This document shows positions 43,423 through 53,545 of a stretch of DNA of 62,182 nucleotides, one piece after another (the stretch's first letter is position 1; each line of letters begins with the position of its first letter). The translations under genes and the position numbers were made by a program. The stretch lies in assembly GCF_001653235.2 (NCBI RefSeq), contig NW_019154043.1, positions 1,185,729 through 1,247,910 of the forward strand, in the 5' to 3' direction. Source of the DNA: Pochonia chlamydosporia 170. Its lineage: Eukaryota; Ascomycota; Sordariomycetes; Hypocreales; Clavicipitaceae. The notes below the pieces were generated by a model that was given only the letters and a program-made list of their open reading frames with translations, did no database searches and was not told where the DNA came from.

Positions 43423-44610
43423 CTAAAACTTCTTGGGTACCAAACCCCATCGCTGAGCAACTGTGTCGATGGGAATAGCACCTTTTATCTGCCTCATATT
43501 CGTGAACGTCTCACCACCACTCTGCCACGAGTAATCTTTCCATAGTCCTAACTTTGGCCACATTTGATCCTTAATAAGCCGATTAATTCTGTCTCTTCTC
43601 TCCACCGCGCGTTCATTAGCTTCGTTCTTGAGTCCAATAACACTCTTCCACAATGCCCACGTCTCTTCGAGCTCGTTGACGTTGGATACCCCCATTACGC
43701 TAACGCCGATACGAGCGGGAGAGCCAGTTTCGTCCACTCTTGCTTCTAATAGAAGTTCTGGCGGATAGGCAACTGAGCCAAATTGGCTACCAACATGGGC
43801 CCAATTTTCCAGAGCCCAGCGAATGGCAACCTCTTCGAGATGCTCTCCTGCCTTAGACGCGATCTCGGCTAAGCTGTTACAAGCGGCTCGAAGTTGTGGC
43901 GGTGCAGGATGCCAGGACGCCATGGGGCCGTTATTAGCTCCTCTTGTTGTTATCAAGCCCATTCCCAGCATGCTAGCATTAGGAATACAGTCAACGCCAG
44001 CCTTGTGGAATCGTTCAAGAATATCCAGTCGTCCTAGTTGGTTATTTTGAATACAGAAGTGGGAGTAGGACATGACAGCATCCAGCGGCTCACCAGTCTG
44101 TTGCAAAATCATATCTGCAAGCGACGCCAAGACTTCCACAGGATACCCGCTGATTCCCACATAGCGCACTAGACCCTGATCTCGCAAACTTCGCAGCTCC
44201 TGGACAGCTTCCAAGACCTCTGTTGGAGATACAAATTCCACATCATGGGTGTAGACAAGGTCGAGATATTGTGTATTCAAGCGCTCAAGACTACGACAAA
44301 TACTATATCGAATCCAGGCAGGTGAATAATCAAACTCGTTGCCCGCAATTCGGCCAGCCTTTGTAATGAGAAAGTAACTATCTCGTGACGGCGGCGGAGT
44401 CAAGGTTCGGAGTGCATCACCGAGCAGAACTTCGGACGACCCGTAGTACGGCGAGGTATCAAAAGCTGCGATATTATGCTCTAGTGCCTTTCGAACAATA
44501 TCAATATACGGCATTCGCGAGGGATCGTCGTTGTATTGGTAATTAAACGTAGCCGTCCCCAGGATGAGGGGAGGCAGAACCTGGGAAAGCGGCTTTTGCT
44601 GTTGCGCCAT
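43423..44610 (-). CDS. ARA2: D-arabinose 1-dehydrogenase, aldo-keto reductase
   Basis: Intron-less, 395 residues from ATG 44610. An aldo-keto reductase barrel with PLILGTATFNYQ, the catalytic Asp-Tyr pair in AAFDTSPYYGSSE, Lys in FLITKAGRIAG and His in DLVYTHDVEF, then the cofactor-side motifs YVGISGYPVEVL and IGVSVMGVSNVNEL. It best fits the ARA2/L-galactose-dehydrogenase group, which oxidises D-arabinose to D-arabinono-1,4-lactone with NAD+. Yeast Ara2p is 335 residues; the extra 60 here are mostly C-terminal. The next gene to the right, 3.2 kb away, encodes the following enzyme of the pathway. Confidence 0.88.
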   Translation of the reverse strand: MAQQQKPLSQVLPPLILGTATFNYQYNDDPSRMPYIDIVRKALEHNIAAFDTSPYYGSSEVLLGDALRTLTPPPSRDSYFLITKAGRIAGNEFDYSPAWIRYSICRSLERLNTQYLDLVYTHDVEFVSPTEVLEAVQELRSLRDQGLVRYVGISGYPVEVLASLADMILQQTGEPLDAVMSYSHFCIQNNQLGRLDILERFHKAGVDCIPNASMLGMGLITTRGANNGPMASWHPAPPQLRAACNSLAEIASKAGEHLEEVAIRWALENWAHVGSQFGSVAYPPELLLEARVDETGSPARIGVSVMGVSNVNELEETWALWKSVIGLKNEANERAVERRDRINRLIKDQMWPKLGLWKDYSWQSGGETFTNMRQIKGAIPIDTVAQRWGLVPKKF

Positions 44611-46120
44611 AGTGAGTCCCGGATGAAGCCGAAAATGATTATACCGAGTGCGAGGGCTCAGTCATTTTCGAAGAAGCGGTCTGGTGCTATTAAAGAAGTG
44701 GGTTAGTCACCAAGCCGCCCGGGGAAAGTGTCTGGTGCACCTGACCAGAAAGCGAGATGAGCGCAGGCAGTGGAGTTGTTTTGTGCTCGTGCCACGATGG
44801 AAAGGAGGACCTTACTTTCGCTTCTGTGATTAAAAGACATGTTGCGGCAATCGCGGGACTTCGGAAAGCCGGACGGAACAAGGCAAGGGTCTCTCCCAGA
44901 TCAATGTCGCAAGTGGGTGTCGGCAATGTAAAGTTTTAGTGCCAAGTTGATTCGTTCGGCCTCTTTCACTCATCCACCAGACCATTAATTATGTACTTCT
45001 TGGTACGAGGATGCCATTGGCTCATGGCCCTGTTTTGTGCCGACGGATATGTGCATAACGGCAGCTTTACACGAATTAGACTCGCTGCCGCACTAAATAA
45101 TTTTACATGAAGCTGCTGCCAAGTTGATACTAACTGTTGGAAGCTACATCACAAGGTGGTTTGCTGTGGCTGGTTGAACGTCACCATCATCACATTAAAG
45201 CACTAGAGCCTAGCGACGTTACTAACACCCAACGCCATGCGTGAATTGCGTTAAGTGTTCTTATTTCGCTCATTAATTTAAAATTCACTATTTCTTGCAC
45301 GTTGTTACTATTTTAGCTTGTGATAACATTATTGGTGCGTTTCGATCTTGACACTTGGTACTCCGTAGCTTAAGCCAAAAAAAAAAAAAAAAAAAAAAAA
45401 AGGAACCTGCCTACTAATAATCGAGGTACCAAGCCCATTTGGTCTGGTGAGTGTTAGCGTCGACCAATAATCTACGGCCGTCAGAATGGCAAATTGCAGG
45501 CGCTAACGGCTGGCGAGGTGCTTTAGTTTTTGGGAACGGAGAAAATCCAACGAACAACAGACTCCAACTAGCAACTACACAAGTTGTCACGATAAATAGG
45601 ATTCAATAGCGTCTGTAGGTGCAAAGTCTTGAATAGAGCTAGCCCAACCACCTAATGGCTGGCCAGCCACCTGAAATATGAGGACGATGGCTGGGGAAGC
45701 TATTCGGATTACTATAAGAAGTTGTAGATAACCCTCACTAGATAGAAGAGATCAAGGATCATAATCCACGTCTATGTCGTCCATAACTGCACATTCGTGA
45801 TACAAGTTGTGACACAATAAGCTCCATTACCATGTTTGGGCCCACTGCGCCATTTACCGTTTCCATGATGCCAGTCGACCACTTACGCACCGGCCGTCTT
45901 CTTGTCTTGCCGGTGTGCTCGGAACTTCCTGGCCTCTAGTTGTACCCCAAGGTGGCCAATGCTATCGAAGTTGCGCTAATGACCATGAAGTGGGGTCCAA
46001 AACGACAAACTGCATTACCGAATGAGACATGAGGTCACGGAATCACTATTCAAATCGAGACGGAATGCATTAATATAAAATATATTAGAAATCGGATATG
46101 TGTGGTACAATCTACTACAC
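44611..46120. other. No gene recognised; A25 tract at 45377-45401
   Basis: ARA2 promoter side. Nothing coding was recognised. The poly(A) run has no flanking LINE sequence that I could identify. Confidence 0.4.
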
Positions 46121-46347
46121 TGTAACGGTCCAAGCGAGTATATTTACAACTGGCTAGGTGACTATGAACAAGTATCCAAAGCTAAAGAAGAAAGAGAAAA
46201 GGGAACAAGAAAAGGAGAGCTCCAGGAGCTCTTAGGCTCCTGAGCTCGCCGCTGCTAATCTCGCTTGTTGTTAGGGGCTACCGGCCGCTGTTGCGGCATG
46301 GAAGGCGAGAGTTCAAGCCTAGCCACCATCGGGCTCAGCACGTTACG
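46121..46347 (+). repeat. Solo gypsy-type LTR, 227 bp
   Basis: TGTAACGGTCCAAGCGAG to a decayed end GGGCTCAGCACGTTACG. Opposite orientation to the copies at 39.3 and 40.1 kb, same family. Confidence 0.75.
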
Positions 46348-46953
46348 TTGTTGTGCCGGCGCGTTAGGATTCATCAGTAGCTTCGTGAAACGCGTTGTAT
46401 GAGTGTGGCTGGATTTGGGCTGCTACCAATGTCACCAGGTCCGGGCAGGGGTCTTGTGGAGCCCGTAACTTGCTCGGAGCCTTAGTGGTTTTTATGGCTT
46501 GGCAGGCATGGAACATCCCGGACAATCAACCCCGCTGCGTATTTGCACCTTCATCCCGACACTCCGGACGTTCCAGATCTTTGGGGTCAGGGCCTCCACC
46601 TACCGTGGTCGGATTAGGGTGGAGATCTGGGGTCGATGAGACGGTAGAGCTGTTGGGCGGTGGGGCATAATCTACCGTTTTGGTTTATCCTATTGGCCTG
46701 GCGTCCCCACTCAGTCAACAATGAGACGAGCTACAAATAACGGGAAGATGCGGCACCAAAAACAAAAGTATAAAACTATAAAATGACCACCCTCTCTGCC
46801 TAGAAGGCATTAGAATTAAATGCCTCTATAGCTAAGACTATTCTAGTTAGCGCCCTCCAAAGGCCAATACAGCCAACCAACTCGCCGAAGAGATAGTCTA
46901 GGTTCATAATACAAAGACCGCTAAGCCTTCTATACCGCATTTAATAAGACTGC
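46348..46953. other. No gene recognised
   Basis: One frame (46395-46670) without recognisable features. Confidence 0.4.
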
Positions 46954-47148
46954 TGTAACGGGCGTGGCCCGTGTCTATTCAACAAAAGGGTGCCTCCATA
47001 TTGTCTATCTAAAACTAAGGAGAAAGGAAAGATCAGAGCTCGAGGCGAGCCTCGAGCTCGTGGTCAAGTAGTCGTTGAGACTAAGCGAAATAACCTAATT
47101 ACAGACCTGGCAGAGCCAGGTCTCAGATACCGGGCGTAGCCCGTGACA
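46954..47148. repeat. Second LTR/MITE-like family, 195 bp
   Basis: Begins TGTAACGGGCGTGGCCCGTG and ends CGGGCGTAGCCCGTGACA, so both ends carry a GGGC-x-GCCC palindrome and an inverted TGT...ACA terminus. An internal CTCGAGGCGAGCCTCGAG palindrome is present. It is unrelated inside to the 227 bp family. Flanking pentamers do not match. Confidence 0.55.
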
Positions 47149-47830
47149 ATTGTTAAACAATTCACCTCTAGCACTGCCTTCCTCGTTCACCCAAGTTCTA
47201 GGATAAAGATCTCACTAATAGCATATAGTCCTTCTGCTTAGCAGCTACAGGATACCAAAAAGCTACTTTAATGCCTGCTATCCCCGTATGCGAAAGCTAG
47301 AGTATGTGCTATATTCCGTGGGAGTAGTTATATGTCAAGAATATAAGTGGTAACAATCGCTCTGCAATAGAGCACGTTCTTTTTGTTGACAGTACCCCTG
47401 TCAGTCTGATAGGGGTAGCAGTTCGGCCCCTGTGATGCACTGGTAGCCCCACCCACTACTGCTCAAATCGAAATATGGTGTTTGGGATTTCCAAGACTTT
47501 ATTGCAAGCTCTAGAACATTAGTAAAGTGGGGTGGGAAGGGGAAGAGAAGAGACGGTCCAAGCACGGCGTTTATAACTCTGAATTCGGCCGTGCATTTTG
47601 CGACATATCGGCAGTTAACGGGCTTTGAATTAACACATTCCCAATCTCGCCGCCAAGAAGTGTGTCGGATTCTCAGCGGTCACAGAATCATCGGCTACAA
47701 AATATAGAAGGCTGGCAACCACCTGGTGTTGGGGAGTGAAGATAAAAAGGACCTTGACTCTTCATGCTGGACAATCAGAGAACAGACAAGAAATACATTA
47801 TATTATTACCTTACAAATACACCTATCTCC
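47149..47830. other. ALO1 upstream region
   Basis: No gene. An in-frame GTG at 47726 opens the reading frame before the chosen ATG. No clear TATA box close to it. Confidence 0.35.
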
Positions 47831-49432
47831 ATGACACTGCAGTGCCATAGTATTTCTGACAAATATCCAGCCAGCGCAATGCATCCCATCGCCCAAGCCG
47901 AGCTGCGAGGCGAAAACGCCGATGGTATTCCGTTCCGCGCGAAACAGCACCACCTACATCGAACATGGGCAAGAACTTTCTCCTCGATACCCGAACTCTA
48001 TATCCAACCAGAGACTCTCGCCGAGATCGAAAAGGTCGTGTCGCTGGCCCATAAATGTCGTCGGCGCATTGTGACTACCGGCTGTGGCCACTCGCCATCC
48101 AATATTACTTGCACGTCTAGCTGGATGGTCAACCTTGATCAATTTAACAAGATCCTCTCGGTCAACTTGGAGACAGGGACAGTGACAATGGAGAGTGGCA
48201 TACGCCTCTATACGCTATGTGAAGAGCTTGAGCAACATGGCCTTGCAATGCCGAACCTGGGGAGCATTAATCAACAATCCATCGCTGGTGCCATTTCTAC
48301 CGGCACTCATGGTAGTAGTGTACATCACGGCCTTATATCCGAAGATATACACTCGCTCAAAATCACATTGGCAAATGGAACCACGGAATTCTGCTCATCC
48401 GAGTCTAACCTAGAGTTATTCCGAGCTGCGCTCCTCTCGCTTGGTGCATTGGGCATAATTACAGAGATTACACTTCAAGCCGTTCCTGCTTTCACTCTTA
48501 AATGGAGGCAGACTATTAACACTGACTACAAGGTATTTAAGTCATGGCCGCTTGATTTATGGACACAAAGTGACTTTGTGAGGGTATGGTGGTTCCCATA
48601 CACAAGGCGGGCCGTTGTCTGGCAAGCAGACAAGACTACCGAGCCAGAGAAAGATCCCCTAGAGAGCTATTACAATAGATTATTGGGATACTACATCTAC
48701 CATAACCTGTTGTATGTCGCACAATTCGTCCCCCGAATTCTTCCCTGGATCGAGTGGTTTGTATTTGGCATGCAGTATGGTTTCGCCAACGGTTCAACAA
48801 CCACTGCGATTCAACCCAGCCGCAAGACACTGTTGATGAACTGTCTTTACTCACAGTTTGTGAACGAATGGGCTATTCCCTTGCATAAAGGCCCCGAAGC
48901 TCTACGGAGACTTAGCTCGTGGTTGAATCACCTTAACCCCGACGACCCAGACTACGTTCCGCACAATATCCCCTTCTCGGCGGATGGATTGTACGTCCAC
49001 GCGCCGGTAGAAGTGCGCGTAAGTGACACTACACTCACCTCGAACGTGCGGCCCTACTTGGATCCAACCGTCGACAATGGCCCGACTCTCTATCTCAATG
49101 CGACGCTATATCGTCCGTACTGGAGGGATCCGCCGTGCCGAGACCGCTACTACGAGGCGTTTGAGTGGCTGATGAAGGATATGGGTGGTCGGCCACACTG
49201 GGCGAAGAACTTTGAAACCTATCGACCTGATATCGAGGGAATGTATGGGGAGAACTTGGAAGCCTTCAGAAAAATACGCGACCAAGTTGACCCGGAGGGC
49301 ATGTTTGTTGGCCCATGGCACAGAGACCGAATTATGGCGGACCTTCCGGGGTCTAAGCTTGAGCTTGAAGAGGTTGAGGTTTCGAGGAAGAAGGCTGTGA
49401 ATGGGGGTCTGATAGTGTCGGGTCTTGTTTGA
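47831..49432 (+). CDS. ALO1: D-arabinono-1,4-lactone oxidase
   Basis: 533 residues from ATG 47831; ATG 47879 (517 residues) is the alternative start. It oxidises D-arabinono-1,4-lactone to D-erythroascorbic acid with O2, releasing H2O2, in the mitochondrial outer membrane in yeast. The FAD-binding domain shows RIVTTGCGHSPSNITCTSSW, with the His that carries FAD covalently in this family, then AGAISTGTHGSS and LGALGIITEITLQAVP. The ALO domain ends with PHWAKNF and DPEGMFVGPW. Length is like yeast Alo1p (526). Intron-less and intact. ARA2, which makes its substrate, lies upstream in the opposite direction. Confidence 0.92.
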   Translation: MTLQCHSISDKYPASAMHPIAQAELRGENADGIPFRAKQHHLHRTWARTFSSIPELYIQPETLAEIEKVVSLAHKCRRRIVTTGCGHSPSNITCTSSWMVNLDQFNKILSVNLETGTVTMESGIRLYTLCEELEQHGLAMPNLGSINQQSIAGAISTGTHGSSVHHGLISEDIHSLKITLANGTTEFCSSESNLELFRAALLSLGALGIITEITLQAVPAFTLKWRQTINTDYKVFKSWPLDLWTQSDFVRVWWFPYTRRAVVWQADKTTEPEKDPLESYYNRLLGYYIYHNLLYVAQFVPRILPWIEWFVFGMQYGFANGSTTTAIQPSRKTLLMNCLYSQFVNEWAIPLHKGPEALRRLSSWLNHLNPDDPDYVPHNIPFSADGLYVHAPVEVRVSDTTLTSNVRPYLDPTVDNGPTLYLNATLYRPYWRDPPCRDRYYEAFEWLMKDMGGRPHWAKNFETYRPDIEGMYGENLEAFRKIRDQVDPEGMFVGPWHRDRIMADLPGSKLELEEVEVSRKKAVNGGLIVSGLV

Positions 49433-51890
49433 ATAGATGGCATTGCCTAGTTATCTGTTGGTGGTGGAGCAATTAGCCAGTTAGCATGTTTCTTATAATC
49501 AATACATATAATAGATCTTGTATTTCATCTAATAGATTTACTGCTGAAGGGCATTCTAAAGAGTAGTAAGTAGTAGCTGAGTGTTGACTTGGAGGATGAA
49601 ATATAGTGGGAGGCATTATTTGCCCCCCAGAAGGTACCCGCCTACCGCGCAGTATACTATTGTATACTGTGATATGTTAGTATATACTTAACGGTGGTTA
49701 AGTATATAACCAGTCTGTCAAGGGACAAGCAAACACACCGAGAGTTGGTACAAGCCTGCAACAGGACTTCCAGGTCTCTGTACCAACAATGATAGATATC
49801 AATAACGTTAGCTCATACAACATAGAGGCGGCTTTAACGAGGCAAACTCATGTAAGAAAACAACGAAAACAGGCAGGATTTTGTCCATTTAAGCTGGAAA
49901 TGTCTTTTATGATAGGTGCTAGCAAAATGGTCAAACGAAATGCCCCCATGAAATCCTTTTCAGTATGTATCAAGCCCAGAGGTGAGCTTAATGCGCTTGG
50001 TTCCTAGTGAGCCTGGCGCCACAGTGGCAGCAACTGATGACGCTTACGGGCCTGCTGGAGAGGACTGCACGGGAACCGTGCAGCTCTTAATGGAGTTCTT
50101 GCTCCTCAGATAATTCTCACTCAACACAATAGCCACCTTCGGCGCAGGCATGCTCGATCTCATGTGATACCACGAGTGTCTGACATACAGTATTGTTTCG
50201 AGACACTTTTGCTCCGCCTTGTTCCTGATGTACTACTGACTGCTTTCCCAACAGCTTAACCGAATTTACGTGACACATAATCGCATAGGACACGACCAAG
50301 TCATTCCCGGCCGCAGTAGCTCAGGAGTCAAGATGGATGCTGGATTTGGCCATTTGGCTGTGGAAGCATGTGCATGCGCCACACAGGGATCACCCTTGGC
50401 GTTGGGGGCAGAGACAAACGTGCGTGGATGGTCTTCCAGAAGGGAAAAAAGTCCCGACCTGAGGCAAAACTTCATCATTCACACACAGGCACCGGAGTTT
50501 ACGGATAGACATGTGAAAAACATAACAAAAGTCCTTCGCTTGGGCATCGAAGCGCCTAACCACGTGAGACGAAGCAGTTTAAAAAAGAGAAGCCAAACGG
50601 CAACTTCAGAGCGTCGCAAAAGCTTATCTGAGGGTAGTAGGGCTTTTGTTTTAACAGAGCTGTTCAAGCAGGGGACATTAGTCGTAGGCTGCCCCTTGCC
50701 AATTTGTCGTCCCAGCATCAAAAGACTTGGCTTGGCTGAGCCGCAGTGAGCACGTTGCTTTTCCCATTTTGCCTTGATGGTTGGCTTGGCCAACCACCTC
50801 AACCCTTTTCTCGGCCATTATCCCTGATTTTTCATTGCTGCTGGCTTGATGTACAGGAATCTGCCTAGCTTTGGGCTTCTTGGCGACCGACGGTGGCGCA
50901 TCGGCCGCGCAGCGTCTTGGTGTCATCGGCAGTTCTCAGCCATGTTATGCAAAATCATAGTTAACTTCTGGGCCGTCGTACACTTCTTTGAACAAGGCGC
51001 GTGGAGTGTCAATCTCACGAACTTGGTCCACTCGATCGTCGTAGTCGGAGACACAGCAGCTGTGCAAGTGTGTATGCCGGAGCCAACGAGAACGCAACCC
51101 AAGACTCAGACCGTCCTGACGCGTACAGACACAATTTGTCTTGTTCCGGGGTGGAGCAAGTAACAGACGATCCTTCTTGGCGCGCAAGGCTCAGATAGAG
51201 TCCGTGAACAAAGTTGTTGCCGCAAGATTTTGACCCACCATGCGGAACGGCAATCGATTCATGGCGCCGGGCAGCGGAACAAAGATGCACATTGGGGGCC
51301 ACGTCGCTCCGCTGTGATCCGTGATAGGTCCAGGTTGTGTTTGAAGTTGCTACTATTTCTACTGTTGATGTGCCAAACCCATAACCACTAGTGTTCCGTC
51401 ACGACATGTTAAGTCCGGTTCGTATATAAGCCTTGGGTTGGGTCGTAGTGTTACAACTTGCGTTATACTTGACACACAAATAGAACCAGGGTGGTGCTGG
51501 GAAGCTGGGACACGGGCCGGCTGCTCCTTTTCCACATCCTGCCCAAGTGTTCACTCCCAACTTCGTTTATAAGAAGGCAAGGCCACATGGGGACACTCCG
51601 GTGGACCTCTTTTCCACAAATATTATGCGTATCTGTTCTCCACGGCTGGCTGTGCGGAAAGAAAGAAAGAAAAAGACGAAAGATATTCTCTCGGCTGAAT
51701 ACGTTCATCGATTGCAAATCAACGATCAATCGTAACGGGTTTTCCGGTTTTCCTTATCTCTCTATTTCTTTTCTTCTCTACTCCTTTGTGTTTTCTTCAA
51801 GCGGTCATAAATTTTCTTCATAAGCTTTGATGAAATCAACTTGGCGGCGCCCATTCAACTCCACCCCGCTTGCTTCTCTCATTCGCAAAC
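49433..51890. other. No confident gene; one perfect hairpin
   Basis: A perfect 12 bp inverted repeat at 49681-49708 is listed separately. Frames at 50270-50749 (plus) and 50479-50802 (minus) have no recognisable domain. The right end is the promoter and leader of the transporter gene, CT-rich with TTTCTTTTCTTCTC. Confidence 0.4.
49681..49708. repeat. Perfect hairpin TATATACTTAAC / GTTAAGTATATA
   Basis: Twelve-base arms with a 4-base GGTG spacer, 250 bp after the ALO1 stop. Further GTATACT-type words lie just before it. Confidence 0.8.
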
Positions 51891-53279
51891 ATGCCGTCGA
51901 TATATGACAAGTCAAGAACAAAGAGCTGGTCCGACGCAGGCAAATGGACCAGGCGTAATACTATGGAATCATTCAGCAATATTCCGCCTTTGAAGACCGA
52001 TATCGACCGGAACTATCCAGCTGCGCTCAACACGAAAGGCGGCGACTTTAACAGCGAGGCGTCAACACCTACTCTCGAGGCCCAACATGAGAAGGAGAAA
52101 CATGGTCACGGTCTCAGTCACGGCAACGGTCACGACCCCCATGGGGGCATAAACATCTACGACCCTGATCGTCCCAAACTTGGATTCAAACAACGATTAC
52201 ACCATTTTACTTGGGCATGGTACAACTTTCCCGTGAGCACAGGTGGCCTCTCCCTTCTCATATTTGTTCAGCCTCACCAATTTCCAGGCTTGAGGTCTAT
52301 AGGCATGACGATCTACGTCATCAACATCTTCATTTTTGCCATAGTGTCAGCAATGCTGGTTGCCCGGTTTCTCATACACTCGGGGGATATGTCAGCGTCT
52401 CTCAAGCATTCCCGAGAAGGGTTCTTTGTACCGACCTTCTTTCTTGCCACAGGCAATCTCATCACGAGCTCAGACCGCTACGCCATACCCCAAAACGACG
52501 TTGGACTTGTCTGGGCTGTTCAGGGCGCATTCTGGGGCTACGTGATAATAACTCTTCTGCTCGCCATCGGTCAGTACAGTTTTGTGTTTGCCGCCCACAG
52601 CTTCGGATTGCAAGCCATGATGCCGACCTGGATTCTGCCCATCTTCCCCATCATGTTGTCTGGCACGATTGCGTCCGTCATCGCCGAAACACAACCCGCG
52701 GTGGCAGCTGTCCCCATCATCGTCGTCGGTCTTTCATGTCAAGGTCTCGGCTTTGCCGTCGCCATCATAATGTACGCCCACATGGTCGGTCGTCTGATGC
52801 AGGCTGGATTGCCAAATCGGGAGCATCGGCCGGGATTGTTCATGTGTGTGGGGCCGCCGGCATTCACGGCCTTGGCGCTCATCGGCATGGCCAAGGGCAT
52901 TCCGTCTGTTGCGAGTACGGACAAGGTTGGCATGCCGGTTGACCTAACCACTATTCGTACCATGGCTTTGATCAGTGCTATTTTTCTCTGGTCTGTCAGT
53001 CTTTGGTGGTTTGGTATTGCTGTTGTGGCCGTTGTCCAAGCGGTTCCCAACTACTTTCATCTTGGGTGGTGGGCTATGGTCTTCCCCAACACTGGTTTCA
53101 TTCTGGCAACAATATCAATTGGCAAAGAACTAAATAATGATGGAGTTTTATGGTTCGGTACCGCCCTTAGTATAATGTTGGGTTGCATGTACTTCTTTGT
53201 ACTGTTCTTCAATATCAAGGCTGTCATTACGCAGGACATTATGTATCCTGGGAGGGACGAGGATGTGGAGGATCATTAA
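51891..53279 (+). CDS. TDT-family anion/C4-dicarboxylate transporter (Mae1/Ssu1/SLAC1-like)
   Basis: Start at ATG 51891 (GCAAACATGCC); an upstream TTG keeps the frame open but is unlikely. About 462 residues: a hydrophilic, His/Gly-rich N-terminus (HGHGLSHGNGHDPHGG) and then about ten membrane helices of the TehA/Mae1 fold: FTWAWYNFPVSTGGLSLLI at the first, QPHQFPGL, VAAVPIIVVGLSCQGLGFAV and WWAMVFPNTGFILATISIG. Relatives move malate, other dicarboxylates, sulfite or chloride across the plasma membrane. The substrate cannot be told from sequence. It is 2.4 kb downstream of ALO1 on the same strand. Confidence 0.85.
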   Translation: MPSIYDKSRTKSWSDAGKWTRRNTMESFSNIPPLKTDIDRNYPAALNTKGGDFNSEASTPTLEAQHEKEKHGHGLSHGNGHDPHGGINIYDPDRPKLGFKQRLHHFTWAWYNFPVSTGGLSLLIFVQPHQFPGLRSIGMTIYVINIFIFAIVSAMLVARFLIHSGDMSASLKHSREGFFVPTFFLATGNLITSSDRYAIPQNDVGLVWAVQGAFWGYVIITLLLAIGQYSFVFAAHSFGLQAMMPTWILPIFPIMLSGTIASVIAETQPAVAAVPIIVVGLSCQGLGFAVAIIMYAHMVGRLMQAGLPNREHRPGLFMCVGPPAFTALALIGMAKGIPSVASTDKVGMPVDLTTIRTMALISAIFLWSVSLWWFGIAVVAVVQAVPNYFHLGWWAMVFPNTGFILATISIGKELNNDGVLWFGTALSIMLGCMYFFVLFFNIKAVITQDIMYPGRDEDVEDH

Positions 53280-53432
53280 GGTCATGCCTTGTTGCTGTCC
53301 AAAATTGCGTCGCTTGACGCTTCAATTAACCTACTCCCTCCTTTCTATTTGTCTTTTTTTTTTTCAAATTGCCATTTTCCCCCTTCTTGTCTTTTTTGTG
53401 TTTGCTCTTATTCCTTGCCACATTGACCCAAG

Positions 53433-53545
53433 CTTCGAAATCGATCATATGGATCAACATCGTCGCTCGATCGATATCGATCAATTAGCTTTCGCTCATA
53501 ATCGATTCGATATCGATCCGGCATTCGGTCGATCGATTTGATCGT
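53433..53545. repeat. Cluster of ATCGAT palindromes
   Basis: Six ATCGAT sites and several further CGATC/GATCG words within about 110 bp, 150-270 bp after the transporter stop. They form many overlapping small hairpins. Confidence 0.7.

Noticed and set aside
23701..45401. Poly(A)/poly(T) tracts (23.70, 25.18, 39.19, 45.38 kb) as LINE insertion tails
   Set aside because: No reverse transcriptase or target duplication was found beside any of them. Simple homopolymer growth is as likely.
52211..52942. 243-codon alternative frame over the transporter gene
   Set aside because: Overlaps the clear TDT reading frame and reads as His/Arg-rich shadow sequence.
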